64,000 bases of DNA from Pseudochelatococcus sp047501465 (GCF_047501465.1 NZ_JAZDRL010000002.1:744001-808000), one strand, 5' to 3'; positions 8,403 through 17,932 are shown, counted from the first letter of the stretch. Numbers and translations: made by a program. The notes: generated from the letters alone by a model not told the origin.

Positions 8403-10025
8403 ATGAGTCGCAAACCTGTTTCAACCGATATCGCATCAACGCAATCTCCGGCTACCAACACGCCGGAATGGAGCGTCACCACACTTGCTGGGGCCTTGAA
8501 GCGCACGCTTGAGGATGCGTTTGGCCACGTTCGTTTGCGCGGTGAAATCACCGGTTATCGCGGGCCACATTCATCGGGGCATGCCTATTTCGGCATCAAG
8601 GATGAAGGTGCGCGCATTGATGCCGTGATCTGGAAGGGCGTTTTCCAAAAGCTCAAGATCCGCCCCGAAGAGGGCATGGAAGTAATCGCTATCGGGCGTA
8701 TCACCACTTTCCCCGGTTCCTCCAAGTATCAGATCGTGGTTGAGAGCATTGAGCCAGCTGGTGTTGGTGCGTTGATGGCGATTCTCGAAGAGCGGCGCAA
8801 GAAGCTCGCTGCCGAGGGGCTGTTCGATGAAACGAAGAAGCGTCCGCTGCCGTTTCTGCCGGAAGTGATTGGCGTTGTTACCTCGCCGACAGGTGCGGTT
8901 ATTCGCGATATTCTGCATCGTCTTGCAGATCGTTTTCCGCGCCGCGTGCTGGTGTGGCCCGTGCGGGTGCAGGGTGAGACAAGTGCGGCTGAGGTTGCGG
9001 CGGCTGTACGTGGCTTCAATGCATTGCCAATCAATGGCGATGTGCCTCGTCCCGATGTGTTGATCGTGGCGCGTGGTGGTGGATCGTTGGAAGATCTATG
9101 GTCGTTCAACGAGGAAATCGTTGTGCGTGCCGTTGCCGAGAGTGCTATTCCAGTGGTTGCCGCCATCGGCCATGAAACCGATTGGACGCTGATCGATCTT
9201 GCCGCAGACATGCGCGCGCCCACACCAACTGCGGCGGCTGAAAAGGTTGTGCCGGTGCAGCTGGATCTACTGGCGACGACTGCCGATCTTGCCCGTCGCC
9301 ATCGCGGTGCGATGCATCGACTGCATGATAGGCGGGTAAGCGATCTTAAAGGGTTGGCGCGTGCCTTGCCTTCTGCCGAGAGCCTATTGGCTACGCCGCG
9401 TCAACGCCTGGACCTGGCTGGAAGTCGGTTGCTGCATGGCTTAGGGGCGGGTGTTCGCCGTAATGAAGCACGCCTCTCGATGGCTAGCCAGAAGTTGGCA
9501 AGGCTTTCACCGCTGGTGCTGCTTGAGCGTGCAAGAGCGCGCTGGACAATTGCTGCACGGGGATTAACGCGTGGTTACGCGCATGGGCTTGAGCGCCGTG
9601 AGGCTATTCTGGCGCGTGCTGCCTCGCGGTTGACGGTGCAGCCAATACGATTGCGGATTAATGATCGCAGTGAGCGGGTGAAAACTGCGGGCATAAGGCT
9701 AGTAAACGCTTTTGAAGCAAGGGCTTCAACAGATCGTGCGCGTCTGGATAATCTGTGGAAGCTTGTGGAAGGGTTGAGCCACAAAGGCGTTCTCGCACGT
9801 GGTTACGCCATTATACTTGATGAGGCTGGCCAGCCAATCCGCACCCGCGCGGGCGTATCAGAAGGCATGGCGATTGATGTTGTATTTGCGGATGGCGCCG
9901 TGCGTGCAATTGCGGATGGCGATGCCGCGCCTGCAAGCGGGCCGCGGCCAGCCAAGAAGCGCAAGGCCCCATCTGAGGCAACACCTGCTCTTACGCAGCC
10001 CAATTTGTTCGACGTGGGATCGTAA
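8403..10025 (+). CDS. xseA: exodeoxyribonuclease VII large subunit
   Basis: The protein of 540 residues has an N-terminal OB-fold (EWSVTTLAGALKRTLEDAF, RGEITGYRGPHSSGHAYF), then the XseA catalytic domain with VITSPTGAV-type and ARGGGSLEDLWSFNEE blocks and GHETDWTLIDLAADMRAPTPTAA, then a long helical region and a basic C-terminus. Exonuclease VII degrades single-stranded DNA with the small subunit XseB, which is not in this window. The open frame extends 490 bp further upstream over purD, but the ATG at 8403 with AAGGTG 6 nt before it and the family start support this position. Confidence 0.96.
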   Translation: MSRKPVSTDIASTQSPATNTPEWSVTTLAGALKRTLEDAFGHVRLRGEITGYRGPHSSGHAYFGIKDEGARIDAVIWKGVFQKLKIRPEEGMEVIAIGRITTFPGSSKYQIVVESIEPAGVGALMAILEERRKKLAAEGLFDETKKRPLPFLPEVIGVVTSPTGAVIRDILHRLADRFPRRVLVWPVRVQGETSAAEVAAAVRGFNALPINGDVPRPDVLIVARGGGSLEDLWSFNEEIVVRAVAESAIPVVAAIGHETDWTLIDLAADMRAPTPTAAAEKVVPVQLDLLATTADLARRHRGAMHRLHDRRVSDLKGLARALPSAESLLATPRQRLDLAGSRLLHGLGAGVRRNEARLSMASQKLARLSPLVLLERARARWTIAARGLTRGYAHGLERREAILARAASRLTVQPIRLRINDRSERVKTAGIRLVNAFEARASTDRARLDNLWKLVEGLSHKGVLARGYAIILDEAGQPIRTRAGVSEGMAIDVVFADGAVRAIADGDAAPASGPRPAKKRKAPSEATPALTQPNLFDVGS

Positions 10026-10070
10026 TCGCAACCGCCCATATTATTGACAGCATGCAATATAATTGACGTG

Positions 10071-10173
10071 TAAAGCATTTTTACGATTCATTGAATCGCT
10101 CAAGATGCTCAACTTTATTGATTGGCCGCGTTCTGGTATCGAAAAAGCGGTATCCACTTTTGCTGAAAACGCT
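10071..10173 (+). repeat. intergenic repeat element, copy 1 (42-bp unit plus tail)
   Basis: A 42-bp unit 10071-10112 has ends TAAAGCA and TGCTCAA. About 30 bp later comes the tail AAAAAGCGGTATCCACTTTT followed by GCTGAAAACGCT. The same layout is seen at 18944, 26096, 34355 and, inverted, at 63706. It lies between xseA and the DUF2093 gene. A TATAAT at 10173-10178 at its end might serve the DUF2093 gene, but no good -35 is seen. Confidence 0.7.
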
Positions 10174-10213
10174 ATAATGGCGCAACTTTGAAATCGATTT
10201 GGAAGACAGCATC

Positions 10214-10459
10214 ATGAACCGACACGATCAACGCTTTTCAGGCGGCGGAGAAGCGACCATCCAGTACCTTGATGGCGATTTCCGCGTTGTGCGACCTGGT
10301 ACTTTTGTGCGCTGTGCTGTTAGCGGAGCGCCCATCACGCTTGATGCCCTGCGCTATTGGAATGTCGATCTGCAAGAGGCTTATGCTTCCCCGCAGCTCG
10401 TTCGTCAGCGTCTTGTACAGCTTGGGATCGTTCCTGCTTCGAATGCCTCACCCAGCTGA
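10214..10459 (+). CDS. DUF2093 family small protein
   Basis: This 81-residue protein starts MNRHDQRFSGGGEATIQYLDG and continues with VVRPGTFVRCAVSGAPITLDALRYWNVDLQEAY. That is the pattern of DUF2093, a small conserved alphaproteobacterial family of unknown function. The Cys in FVRCAVSG and the predicted beta-rich N-half are typical. The ATG at 10214 is preceded by GGAAG about 8 nt upstream. It is convergent with lpxK, and the two coding regions overlap by 12 bp at their 3' ends. Confidence 0.85.
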   Translation: MNRHDQRFSGGGEATIQYLDGDFRVVRPGTFVRCAVSGAPITLDALRYWNVDLQEAYASPQLVRQRLVQLGIVPASNASPS

Positions 10460-11485
10460 ATGACCCTCAATGGCTTTCTTGAGATAATCACGAATGCCAT
10501 CTTCGTCATCAAATACCAGTTGCACAGGCACTATAGCCAGGGATGCCCGCAGTTGTGGCGCGGCTGAGATGGTGAGGAGGCGCACAGCGTCTTTTTCGGT
10601 TGTTACCGGTAGCAGATCATGTTGCTGCGCTTCGTGTTCAAGGGCAGCAATCTGGCCGGAGGAAAAAGGCGCATGATCCGGGAATGCTTTGCGAGAGACG
10701 ACTTCAGCGCCTATTCTTTCCAGCATGGTGAAAAACTTTTCTGGCTTACCAATTCCTGCAAATGCTAGAACACGCCTCCCCCGGATAGCGCGTGCGGCAT
10801 GAGTATCAGGCTCTATGCGTGCCGTAAAAATACGTTTTCCTAATGCTTTTGCGGTTTGAGCGACCTGTTCGCCTGGTACTCCTCCACCAATAATAATGAG
10901 TGCATCGACATATGGTAGCTGGCTCGCAAAAGGTGCTCGTAGTGGTCCAGCTGGAATACACAGGCCATTGCCGTTACCATTTTTTCCATCGACCACTGCA
11001 AAAGTGAGTGTCTTGCGGATAGATGGATTTTGAAGTCCATCATCCATGATGATGACATCTGGATTTGGCCCATCATCACTGAGCAATTCGTGAAGGCCGT
11101 CTAGTCGATTGCGTGCGACCATAACTGGCGCATGACGCGATAAGAGGAGAGGTTCGTCGCCCACATCGAGATGCGTGTAGTCGACTTCCGTTTGTTCATC
11201 CTGTGCCAGCAGCACCGGACCGGCCATCCTGCCCCCATATCCCCGCGTCAGAAATGCTGGTGAGCGGCCAAGCGTGCGTAGGTGCTCAGCGACGGCGATG
11301 GCGGTTGGTGTTTTGCCAGCTCCTCCAGCGATGAAATTGCCAATGCAAATGACAGGCTCTGCCGATGTGGCACCTATTTTTGCCATTCGCCTGACAGTGA
11401 TGTTGCCATAGACCTTTCCCAGCGGTTGCAATAAGCGGGCCGCTAAAGAGGGCTCAGTGGACCACCAGAAATCAGGAGAATGCAT
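10448..11485 (-). CDS. lpxK: tetraacyldisaccharide 4'-kinase
   Basis: This 345-residue inner-membrane-associated kinase phosphorylates the 4' position of the lipid A precursor. The N-terminal FWW and the P-loop ICIGNFIAGGAGKTPTAIAVAEHL (about residues 45-68) are diagnostic, as are FLTRGYGGR and DVIIMDDGLQNPS. The ATG at 11485 has GGAAAG about 11 nt upstream; an in-frame TTG further upstream is less likely. It follows kdtA in the same direction with a 226-bp gap. In related genomes the same order (kdtA, lpxK, DUF2093) is usual. Confidence 0.96.
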   Translation of the reverse strand: MHSPDFWWSTEPSLAARLLQPLGKVYGNITVRRMAKIGATSAEPVICIGNFIAGGAGKTPTAIAVAEHLRTLGRSPAFLTRGYGGRMAGPVLLAQDEQTEVDYTHLDVGDEPLLLSRHAPVMVARNRLDGLHELLSDDGPNPDVIIMDDGLQNPSIRKTLTFAVVDGKNGNGNGLCIPAGPLRAPFASQLPYVDALIIIGGGVPGEQVAQTAKALGKRIFTARIEPDTHAARAIRGRRVLAFAGIGKPEKFFTMLERIGAEVVSRKAFPDHAPFSSGQIAALEHEAQQHDLLPVTTEKDAVRLLTISAAPQLRASLAIVPVQLVFDDEDGIRDYLKKAIEGHSAG

Positions 11486-11711
11486 CGCAGTTTTCTTTCC
11501 AGACAGGAAGGCGTGCAGCGAATGACGATTGTTAATCAATAATCGCTGATATAGTAGAGCGGTTCCATTTCCAAGGTATGGATATCTTTGTTTTTATATT
11601 TGCGGCCGTTCTCAATTATTGATCTCTCCAAGTGCAACTGCCTGGCTGGGCACTACATGAAGATTGCTTGATTGGTGAATGGGCCGTTGCAACCGTATAC
11701 TGAACAATACT

Positions 11712-13019
11712 CTATCGTGTATTGAGATGCATATGCAGAATATAAGGATCAATTGCCTGCATCGTTGCTTCTACTGCTCCGCCTAATTCAGTGACCGTTT
11801 GTGCCGCAAGCCGGGCCATAGCGCGGGCGTGGGCGGGATGCGCCAATAAAGCGTGCACTGCGCCTGCAAGTGTGCCGACATCCTCAACCGGGCATGCACC
11901 TGACATACCTGAAGCATCTACCCTGTCGAGCGCTTCATAAACAGCCGCAAAATTGCGTATGTGTGGGCCATGAATGACGACGGTGCCTAATTTTGCCGGC
12001 TCAATCGGATTTTGCCCGCCATGCGGCACCAGCGAGCCACCAATGAAGGCAACCGGGCTCAATCGATAGAACAGGCCGAGTTCGCCAATCGTATCAGCGA
12101 TATGCACCGAGTTATGTCGATCAGGAAGTGCGCCCTGTGAGCGCAGGCCAACAGTAAGTCCCTGACGGGCAGCCAAAGCCGCAATATCCGGTCCACGCTC
12201 AGGATGCCGCGGTATGATAATAGTCAGCATATTGGGGCGTTCACGTGCCAGTAGCTGGTGGGCCCGTAAAACAAGCTCATCCTCCCCGGGATGCGTACTT
12301 GCAGCCACCCACACGGGCCGCTCTCCAATGAGCGCCGATAACGTTGCTACCGTTGCCGGATTGGCCGGAGGGGCGGGCACGTCATACTTGATATTGCCGG
12401 CTACGATAACCCGTGGCGCGCCCAACCGTTCCAATCTCTCGCCATCGGCGGCTGATTGTGCAAGGCAAAGATCGAAGTGCTGTAAAGTGGAGCTCGCAGT
12501 TGCAGGCAGGCGACGCCAGCGCTGAAATGAACGTTCCGACATGCGTGCATTGAGAAGCAATACTGGCACACCGCGCTCTTTAATCTCAATCAACGCATTG
12601 GGCCAGATTTCCGATTCCACGATAAGCACAAGATCCGGCCGCCAATGATCAAGAAACCGACGCATGAAATGAGGCACATCCAGCGGCATGAACTGATGCA
12701 AAGAGTTTGCCGGAAGGCGCGCAGCCAGTAGCCGTGCGGAAGTAACCGTGCCTGATGTTACCAGAACAGTGAAGCCCTGGCGTGTGAGGCGTTCTACGAT
12801 GGGTAGAAGCGAGATTGTTTCGCCGACACTGGCGCCATGCAGCCAGGCCAGCGGGCCGTATGGACGCTCACGGCTTGGAATGCCGCGCCTTTCAGCGCTG
12901 CGCTTACGGTCTTCCTTGCCCTTGCGTGCACGCCAAGCCAACAGCCCGCCCAGAAAAGGAGAGAGTGCTGTGGTGGCAAGCCGATAAAGCTGCAGGGGCC
13001 ATGTAATCTCTTCAGCCAT
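11712..13019 (-). CDS. kdtA: 3-deoxy-D-manno-octulosonic acid transferase
   Basis: This 435-residue GT-B glycosyltransferase adds Kdo to lipid IVA. A single N-terminal membrane anchor region precedes the N-terminal domain with HGASVGE (catalytic Glu) and VTSGTVTSARLL. The C-terminal domain has VAASTHPGEDE and FIGGSLVPHGGQNPIEPA, the CMP-Kdo-binding signature. It starts 39 bp after the DUF374 gene and lies in the same block as lpxK, so a shared lipid A transcript is likely. One or two Kdo residues added cannot be decided from sequence. Confidence 0.96.
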   Translation of the reverse strand: MAEEITWPLQLYRLATTALSPFLGGLLAWRARKGKEDRKRSAERRGIPSRERPYGPLAWLHGASVGETISLLPIVERLTRQGFTVLVTSGTVTSARLLAARLPANSLHQFMPLDVPHFMRRFLDHWRPDLVLIVESEIWPNALIEIKERGVPVLLLNARMSERSFQRWRRLPATASSTLQHFDLCLAQSAADGERLERLGAPRVIVAGNIKYDVPAPPANPATVATLSALIGERPVWVAASTHPGEDELVLRAHQLLARERPNMLTIIIPRHPERGPDIAALAARQGLTVGLRSQGALPDRHNSVHIADTIGELGLFYRLSPVAFIGGSLVPHGGQNPIEPAKLGTVVIHGPHIRNFAAVYEALDRVDASGMSGACPVEDVGTLAGAVHALLAHPAHARAMARLAAQTVTELGGAVEATMQAIDPYILHMHLNTR

Positions 13020-13058
13020 ACGTGATTACTTTTATCAATATGAAAATCTGGCGCTTGG

Positions 13059-13790
13059 TCATGGTTCGAGCTGGCTGAGTTGAGGTGCGCCGGGATCAGT
13101 GGCGCCGATCATGGCATACGCCTGAGCGTGCACGGCGTCCAGTGATTGTTGAACAGCTATGCGAATTGTTTCAAGTCCAGCTTCATCCGTGTCTGAAGGC
13201 ACGAATATCGGCTCACCCGTGACCATCGCGATCCGCCCAAAAGGCAGTCCGATGGAGGCATGATCCCAACTGTGAAAGTCGATTCTGCGGCTTGAGACAA
13301 CCGCTACAGGCACAATGGGCCTGCCAGAAAGACGCGCAAGAAGCACGATACCAGGGCCGCATTGACGCGAAACTTTTGGAATATCAGCAGTAAGGACGAC
13401 CATCTCCCCGCTTTTAAGGGCTTTAAGGAGATCGCGCAGCGCAGCTACACCGCCTTTTTCATGCATGCGGGCGCGATCACGCGCGCCTGAGCCACGGATT
13501 GCACGGATACCGAGGCGCTGCAGGGCGAGAGCATTGAATTCACCATCACCATGACGTGATACGAGTGCGGCTGCGGGGTCTTGCGGGCGGCGGGCGAAGG
13601 GCACCATAAAATGTTGCCCATGCCACATCGCCACAATCACGGGCATCACCATGCCCGCTTTTTCATAGAGATCAGGTGGGTTGGTGACGACGCTGCTGGT
13701 AGCCCGCACCAGACGCAGATATCCGGCGAGCATAGCACCAAGTGTTGCCTGCACCGCGCGGGAGCGGGCAATCCGTTTTAGCAGCGCCAT
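13059..13790 (-). CDS. DUF374 lysophospholipid acyltransferase-like protein
   Basis: This 243-residue protein has an N-terminal hydrophobic helix, then MWHGQHFMVPF (the HxxxF-like acyltransferase block), VSRHGDGEF, IRGSGARDRARM and a VLTADIPKVSRQCGPGIVLLARLSGRPIVPVA block. These are features of the DUF374 subgroup of lysophospholipid acyltransferases. Its place between DUF4170 and kdtA suggests a role in lipid A or outer-membrane lipid acylation; the acyl donor and acceptor are not known from sequence. It is 36 bp downstream of the DUF4170 gene, probably cotranscribed. Confidence 0.85.
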   Translation of the reverse strand: MALLKRIARSRAVQATLGAMLAGYLRLVRATSSVVTNPPDLYEKAGMVMPVIVAMWHGQHFMVPFARRPQDPAAALVSRHGDGEFNALALQRLGIRAIRGSGARDRARMHEKGGVAALRDLLKALKSGEMVVLTADIPKVSRQCGPGIVLLARLSGRPIVPVAVVSSRRIDFHSWDHASIGLPFGRIAMVTGEPIFVPSDTDEAGLETIRIAVQQSLDAVHAQAYAMIGATDPGAPQLSQLEP

Positions 13791-13826
13791 TGTTTGCGGG
13801 CCTTTATGGGAGCAGTCAGAGGGCGA

Positions 13827-14060
13827 TTATGCCGTTGCTTCAGGATCAAGCAGGCGGTGCAGATGCACAACGAAGTAACGCATGTGGGCGTTATCGACAT
13901 TCGCTTGCGACTTTGCTTTCCACGCTGTTTGTGCGGTAGCGTAGTTGGGATAAATCCCGACGATGTCGAGCTTGCTCAGATCGCGAAACTCGCTGCCATC
14001 AAGATCGGTCAGCTCGCCGCCGAAGACAAGGTGAAGCAGCTGTTTAGAGTTGTCGGTCAT
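13827..14060 (-). CDS. DUF4170 family protein
   Basis: A 77-residue acidic cytosolic protein, MTDNSKQLLHLVFGGEL at the start, with DLSKLDIVGIYPNYATA and AHMRYFVVHLHRLLDPE near the end. This matches DUF4170, a conserved small alphaproteobacterial family of unknown function that is regularly encoded beside DUF374 and kdtA. I use the internal ATG at 14060 because the family starts there. No membrane segment. It is placed between the CysQ-like gene and the acyltransferase-like gene. Confidence 0.88.
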   Translation of the reverse strand: MTDNSKQLLHLVFGGELTDLDGSEFRDLSKLDIVGIYPNYATAQTAWKAKSQANVDNAHMRYFVVHLHRLLDPEATA

Positions 14061-14206
14061 GGTGTCTATCTCGCCTTGCAATCAGAGATCCAGAATTTTT
14101 TATTGCGTAAGTCGTTGCCGCTTGTTTGCAGCATTTTCGTGACCATGCCAGCTTCATCCACTGTTGCAGACAATGCAGGCTGTGGGATGAGGTTTGTAAG
14201 CGATGG

Positions 14207-15025
14207 TTACGGCGCTGCCTCATGTTCGGTGAGCACAGTTTGCAACTGAGGCGCTAACACATTGTTAGCGCTGATCAGGCAGCCGTGGACAGGGGTGCGC
14301 GTATTATAGCGCAGAGGCGTCCCGCTAACGGTGCTGAGGTTGCCGCCCGCTTCCCGCACAATGAGATCTGCAGCGGCAATATCCCAATCGTGAGCATTGC
14401 CCGTTGCCAGTCCGGCATCGAGCGTTGCATCAGCAACCCGCACTATCCGAAGCGCCAAAGAGGGTTCGCGGGGCATGGGGATGATTGCGTGGCCTTGATG
14501 TCTGAGCGCTTTCAGCATTCCGTTGGGGCCGGCAACGCGTGCGCCTTCAAGGGATGATTGATGTGAAACTGTAATAGGTTGACCGTTGCGCCGTGCGGCG
14601 GTGCCAAGCGTGGCCTCATAGTGCATCGCCAACGCGGGCGCCCAGATGATACCCGCAATCGGTGCCCCCTCATATACCAGTGCCACGCTGATGGCCCAGT
14701 CGCGACCACCCTCAGAAAAGGCGCGCGTGCCGTCAATGGGGTCGACGATCCATGTCAGCGATTGGTTAAGACGAGAGAGGTCGTCCACAGATTCTTCAGA
14801 GAGCCATCCAGCCTCTGGAATGAGGGACGTCAGCCTGTCGCGCAGGAATTTATCAACGGCGATATCCGCTTCTGTCACGGGTGAATGGTCGCCTTTGAAG
14901 TGAACAGCAGCATGCGTGCGCGCACCATCTTTGAAGAAGGAAAGAGCAATGTGACCCGCTTCCTCCACCAGAGCCCGGATGGGGGCGAGATCGTGATCAG
15001 TCAATGTAACAGATGCGCGAGGCAT
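14207..15025 (-). CDS. inositol monophosphatase family protein, CysQ-like 3'(2'),5'-bisphosphate nucleotidase
   Basis: This 272-residue protein carries the metal-binding signature WIVDPIDGTRAFSEGG and the second motif HDWDIAAADLIVREAGG, with the Glu-Glu of LSEESVDD as further metal ligand. These define the Mg-dependent, Li-sensitive phosphatase family. Candidate substrates are 3'-phosphoadenosine 5'-phosphate (CysQ) or inositol or histidinol phosphate. The CysQ assignment rests on context in related genomes and is only moderately sure. It is probably the first gene of the block leading to DUF4170, DUF374, kdtA and lpxK. Confidence 0.85.
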   Translation of the reverse strand: MPRASVTLTDHDLAPIRALVEEAGHIALSFFKDGARTHAAVHFKGDHSPVTEADIAVDKFLRDRLTSLIPEAGWLSEESVDDLSRLNQSLTWIVDPIDGTRAFSEGGRDWAISVALVYEGAPIAGIIWAPALAMHYEATLGTAARRNGQPITVSHQSSLEGARVAGPNGMLKALRHQGHAIIPMPREPSLALRIVRVADATLDAGLATGNAHDWDIAAADLIVREAGGNLSTVSGTPLRYNTRTPVHGCLISANNVLAPQLQTVLTEHEAAP

Positions 15026-15463
15026 GGTGTTCTCAAGAGCAGCTTGCGCCTTCGACTAGGGTGCTGATAGGCATGCAAGTCATTATTATTTCTATACATT
15101 CCCGTATGATGCGTTTAGTTTAATCATTGAGAAAAACGCAAATTCCTCAAGGTGAAGTCCACCTATTTGTACGCTAGCCTGTCATGATACGACAAGTGTG
15201 ACGTGCAACAATCCAGCGACGAGATGATAATGCCAAATTGGGCGGCAAAGTGTGCGTGTTTTTTTATGCACGTAAAAAGTTTACGATAATTGCCATTTCC
15301 ATAATCATTGCAATTTAGTGTCTGCGCATTTCTCAGGTGCGATCTTGGCCTGCATGCCACGCATGGGTTGCTTATTGCGCGTTGCAGTGGTTCCGATTAT
15401 GCAAGATCACCCCTTTGTCCTGGTAGCACATCAATGCTGCCGCGTTAGACAGGATGTTGCCGC
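15026..15463. other. 438-bp intergenic region before gshA
   Basis: Divergent spacer between the CysQ-like gene and gshA. It is AT-richer than the genes around it. I see no convincing gene: the short frames here lack ribosome-binding sites. It probably holds promoters for both neighbours, but no motif pair is strong enough to annotate. Confidence 0.5.
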
Positions 15464-16846
15464 ATGGTCCACGATACTTCCGATCCCACCCCGATCGAGA
15501 CGCATCACGAACTCGTGGACTATCTCGTGCAAGGGTGCCGGCCGAAAGAGGCTTGGCGGCTGGGGACGGAGCACGAGAAAATTCCCTTCTACCGCAATGG
15601 TCATACACCAGTTCCATACGCGGGCGACAATGGCATTCATGCCCTGCTCGACGGTTTGGCCGCGCGCAATGGCTGGCAACCGATTATTGAAGATGGCCTG
15701 CCGATCGGTCTCATAGAGCCTAAAAATGGCTCTGCCGGCGGCGGCGCCATATCATTGGAGCCAGGTGGGCAATTCGAGTTATCGGGCGCGCCAGTGCGTA
15801 CCCTGCATGATACACGCGATGAACTGCTGCGGCATCTGGCAGATGTGAAAGCTGTCGCCGATCCATTGGGTATATCATTTCTGACACTTGGCATGAGCCC
15901 TCTCTGGACGCGCGCGCAGACCCCCGTGATGCCGAAGGGCCGCTATCGCATCATGGCCAATTATATGCCCAAGGTCGGTTCGCTCGGCCTCGACATGATG
16001 TTCCGCACCTCGACGGTGCAGGTGAATCTGGATTTCTCCAGCGAGGCGGACATGGTGCAGAAGCTGCGCGTTAGCCTCGCGCTCCAACCTGTTGCGACCG
16101 CGCTTTTCGCTAATTCGCCGTTTACTGAGGGGCGTCCCAACGGGTTTTTGTCAGCGCGCTCAAATATCTGGCGTGATACTGACGGCGATCGCACTGGCAT
16201 GCTGGCCTTTGCTTTCGAAGATGGTATGGGTTTTGAGCGCTATGCCGATTGGGTGCTTGATGTGCCGACATATTTCGTCAAGCGTGGTGATACCTATCAT
16301 GACGTTGCTGGGCTATCTTTCCGCGATCTGATGGCTGGTAAAATGCCGGGGCTTGAAGGTGAGCGCGCGAGCCTTTCGGATTGGATCAACCACCTCTCGA
16401 CGGTGTTTCCCGAAGTCCGGCTCAAGCAGTTTCTGGAAATGCGCGGTGCTGATGTTGGTCCCGTGCCAATGCTGCTTGCCCAGTCTGCTTTATGGGTTGG
16501 CTTGCTTTACGATCAAACGGCCCTCGATGGCGCATGGGATCTGGTGCGCGACTGGACCGAGGCGGAGCGCCAGGCTTTGCGCGATGCAGTGCCGAGTGAA
16601 GGGCTTGCAGCTAAAATCCGGGGGCGTAATGTACGCGAATTGGCACGCGAGGTGCTTGCTCTGGCGCGCGCTGGCCTTAAGGCGCGTGCATTCCAGAACG
16701 CTGCAGGCGAGGACGAGAGCGGCTATCTCGACCCGCTGGATCTCATCGTGGAGCGCGGCCGTAATCAGGCTGATGATCTGCTGGCGCTCTGGCATGGGCC
16801 ATGGCAGCAATCGGTGGAGCCCGCTTTTGAGGAATGCATCTTTTAA
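15464..16846 (+). CDS. gshA: glutamate--cysteine ligase (alphaproteobacterial/plant type)
   Basis: This 460-residue protein makes gamma-glutamylcysteine, the first step of glutathione synthesis. It has RLGTEHEKIPFY near the N-terminus, the SLEPGGQFELSG block, and MPKGRYRIMANYMPKVGSLGLDMMFRTSTVQVNLD. All are typical of the class II glutamate-cysteine ligase shared by alphaproteobacteria and plants. The ATG at 15464 has AGGATG 8 nt upstream. The gene stands alone; gshB is not in the window. Full length, no oddities. Confidence 0.95.
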   Translation: MVHDTSDPTPIETHHELVDYLVQGCRPKEAWRLGTEHEKIPFYRNGHTPVPYAGDNGIHALLDGLAARNGWQPIIEDGLPIGLIEPKNGSAGGGAISLEPGGQFELSGAPVRTLHDTRDELLRHLADVKAVADPLGISFLTLGMSPLWTRAQTPVMPKGRYRIMANYMPKVGSLGLDMMFRTSTVQVNLDFSSEADMVQKLRVSLALQPVATALFANSPFTEGRPNGFLSARSNIWRDTDGDRTGMLAFAFEDGMGFERYADWVLDVPTYFVKRGDTYHDVAGLSFRDLMAGKMPGLEGERASLSDWINHLSTVFPEVRLKQFLEMRGADVGPVPMLLAQSALWVGLLYDQTALDGAWDLVRDWTEAERQALRDAVPSEGLAAKIRGRNVRELAREVLALARAGLKARAFQNAAGEDESGYLDPLDLIVERGRNQADDLLALWHGPWQQSVEPAFEECIF

Positions 16847-16962
16847 GGCTTAAGTGCGGGCCTTCGTAACGGGTTGTTCACCCTGCAAAGCGAAAGCCCG
16901 GCGCTGTTAACCTTCTGCTGCGACAGAATGGGCAAGGATGGCGGTGAGGAGAACTTGCCCCC

Positions 16963-17181
16963 ATGCTGACATCCACCAAGACCATGACGCCGCCTGCCCG
17001 CTCAAGCGCTCCATTTTTTGATTCTGTACTACGCCCCAAGCGTCGCAAAACGTTTAGCATCCTGCGCCCTGACCAGACCTCTAACGCCGCTTTCTACGCT
17101 GCGATTGCCTTGGTTGTGCTTGTCGGGATTGCAATCAACACGGTGCTCATCGTGCGCACCCTCATCAGCATCTTTGGCTAA
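16963..17181 (+). CDS. small single-pass membrane protein of unknown function
   Basis: A 72-residue frame with GAGGAG about 10 nt before its ATG. The N-terminal 45 residues are basic and polar (PARSSAPFF, RPKRRKTFSI). A hydrophobic segment near residues 45-70 (AAIALVVLVGIAINTVLIV) follows, close to the C-terminus. This is a tail-anchored or N-in single-pass topology. I do not recognise the family. It lies between gshA and radC, 116 bp after gshA. The good ribosome-binding site and clean membrane segment argue for a real gene. Confidence 0.6.
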   Translation: MLTSTKTMTPPARSSAPFFDSVLRPKRRKTFSILRPDQTSNAAFYAAIALVVLVGIAINTVLIVRTLISIFG

Positions 17182-17200
17182 GAGGCACTGATCGTCGCAT

Positions 17201-17219
17201 CATGGTGGCCTGCAAATGG
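17201..17219 (+). repeat. short intergenic repeat CATGGTGGCCTGCAAATGG, copy 1
   Basis: This 19-nt sequence recurs exactly at 47340-47358 and with two mismatches at 36831-36848. All three copies are in intergenic DNA. Here it sits between the small membrane protein and radC, next to an inverted repeat TGTGATG/CATCACA (17220-17242) that overlaps the radC stop. Confidence 0.7.
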
Positions 17220-17233
17220 CTGTGATGGCGTTT

Positions 17234-17932
17234 TTACATCACACCAAGCCCGCGCAGGCTGGCGTGGCCTTTGCGGCCTACGATGACGTGGTCATGCACT
17301 TCTATGCCTAGTGGGCTGGCAATGTCCATGATTTCACGTGTCATGCGGATGTCGGCGGAAGAGGGGGCTGGATCACCGGATGGGTGGTTGTGGACCAGGA
17401 TAATCGCACTGGATGATAGCTCCAGTGCGCGCTTGATCACCTCTCGCGGATAAACCGGTGTGTGATCAACCGTGCCGCTCTGTTGCACTTCATCGGCAAT
17501 CAGATGGTTGCGCTTATCCAGAAACAGCACGCGGAAATTTTCTTTTTCCGCAAAGGCCATGGTTGTGCGGCAGTAATCCAGCACGGCCGTCCACGAATCA
17601 AGCACTGAACGTCCAGCAATGGCGCCGCGCGTCAGGCGAGCAGCGGCGGCTTCAATCAGTTTGATGTCGGTGACGATGCTTGTACCAATGCCATCCGTTT
17701 CCAGCAACCGCCGCTCAGGTGCGGCAAGCACTTCGGCAAAGCTGCCGAAACGGCGTAGTAGATCCTTCGCGATTGGTTTGACATCGCGTCGCGGAATTGA
17801 GCGAAACAGAATCAGCTCAAGCAATTCGTAATCGGCAAGCGCATCGCTACCGGCCTCGCGAAAACGCTGACGTAAGCGATCGCGGTGGCCATGGAAATGC
17901 GGTATATCAGCCGGAGTGTCCCGGTCGGTCAT
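17234..17932 (-). CDS. radC: RadC family JAMM/MPN+ protein
   Basis: This 232-residue protein has an N-terminal helix-hairpin-helix-like region (DYELLELILFRSIPRRD, ETDGIGTSI) and a C-terminal JAMM metalloprotease-like domain with the HNHPSGDPAPSSAD zinc motif. The biological role of RadC is not settled; a direct repair function for the E. coli protein has been questioned. In alphaproteobacteria it commonly follows map, as here: map lies 112 bp upstream in the same direction. Confidence 0.93.
   Translation of the reverse strand: MTDRDTPADIPHFHGHRDRLRQRFREAGSDALADYELLELILFRSIPRRDVKPIAKDLLRRFGSFAEVLAAPERRLLETDGIGTSIVTDIKLIEAAAARLTRGAIAGRSVLDSWTAVLDYCRTTMAFAEKENFRVLFLDKRNHLIADEVQQSGTVDHTPVYPREVIKRALELSSSAIILVHNHPSGDPAPSSADIRMTREIMDIASPLGIEVHDHVIVGRKGHASLRGLGVM

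Noticed and set aside
17220..17242. TGTGATG/CATCACA inverted repeat as a terminator for the small membrane protein gene or radC
   Set aside because: The right arm lies inside the radC coding end and there is no T-run after the stem on either strand. Kept only as a note with the adjacent repeat.
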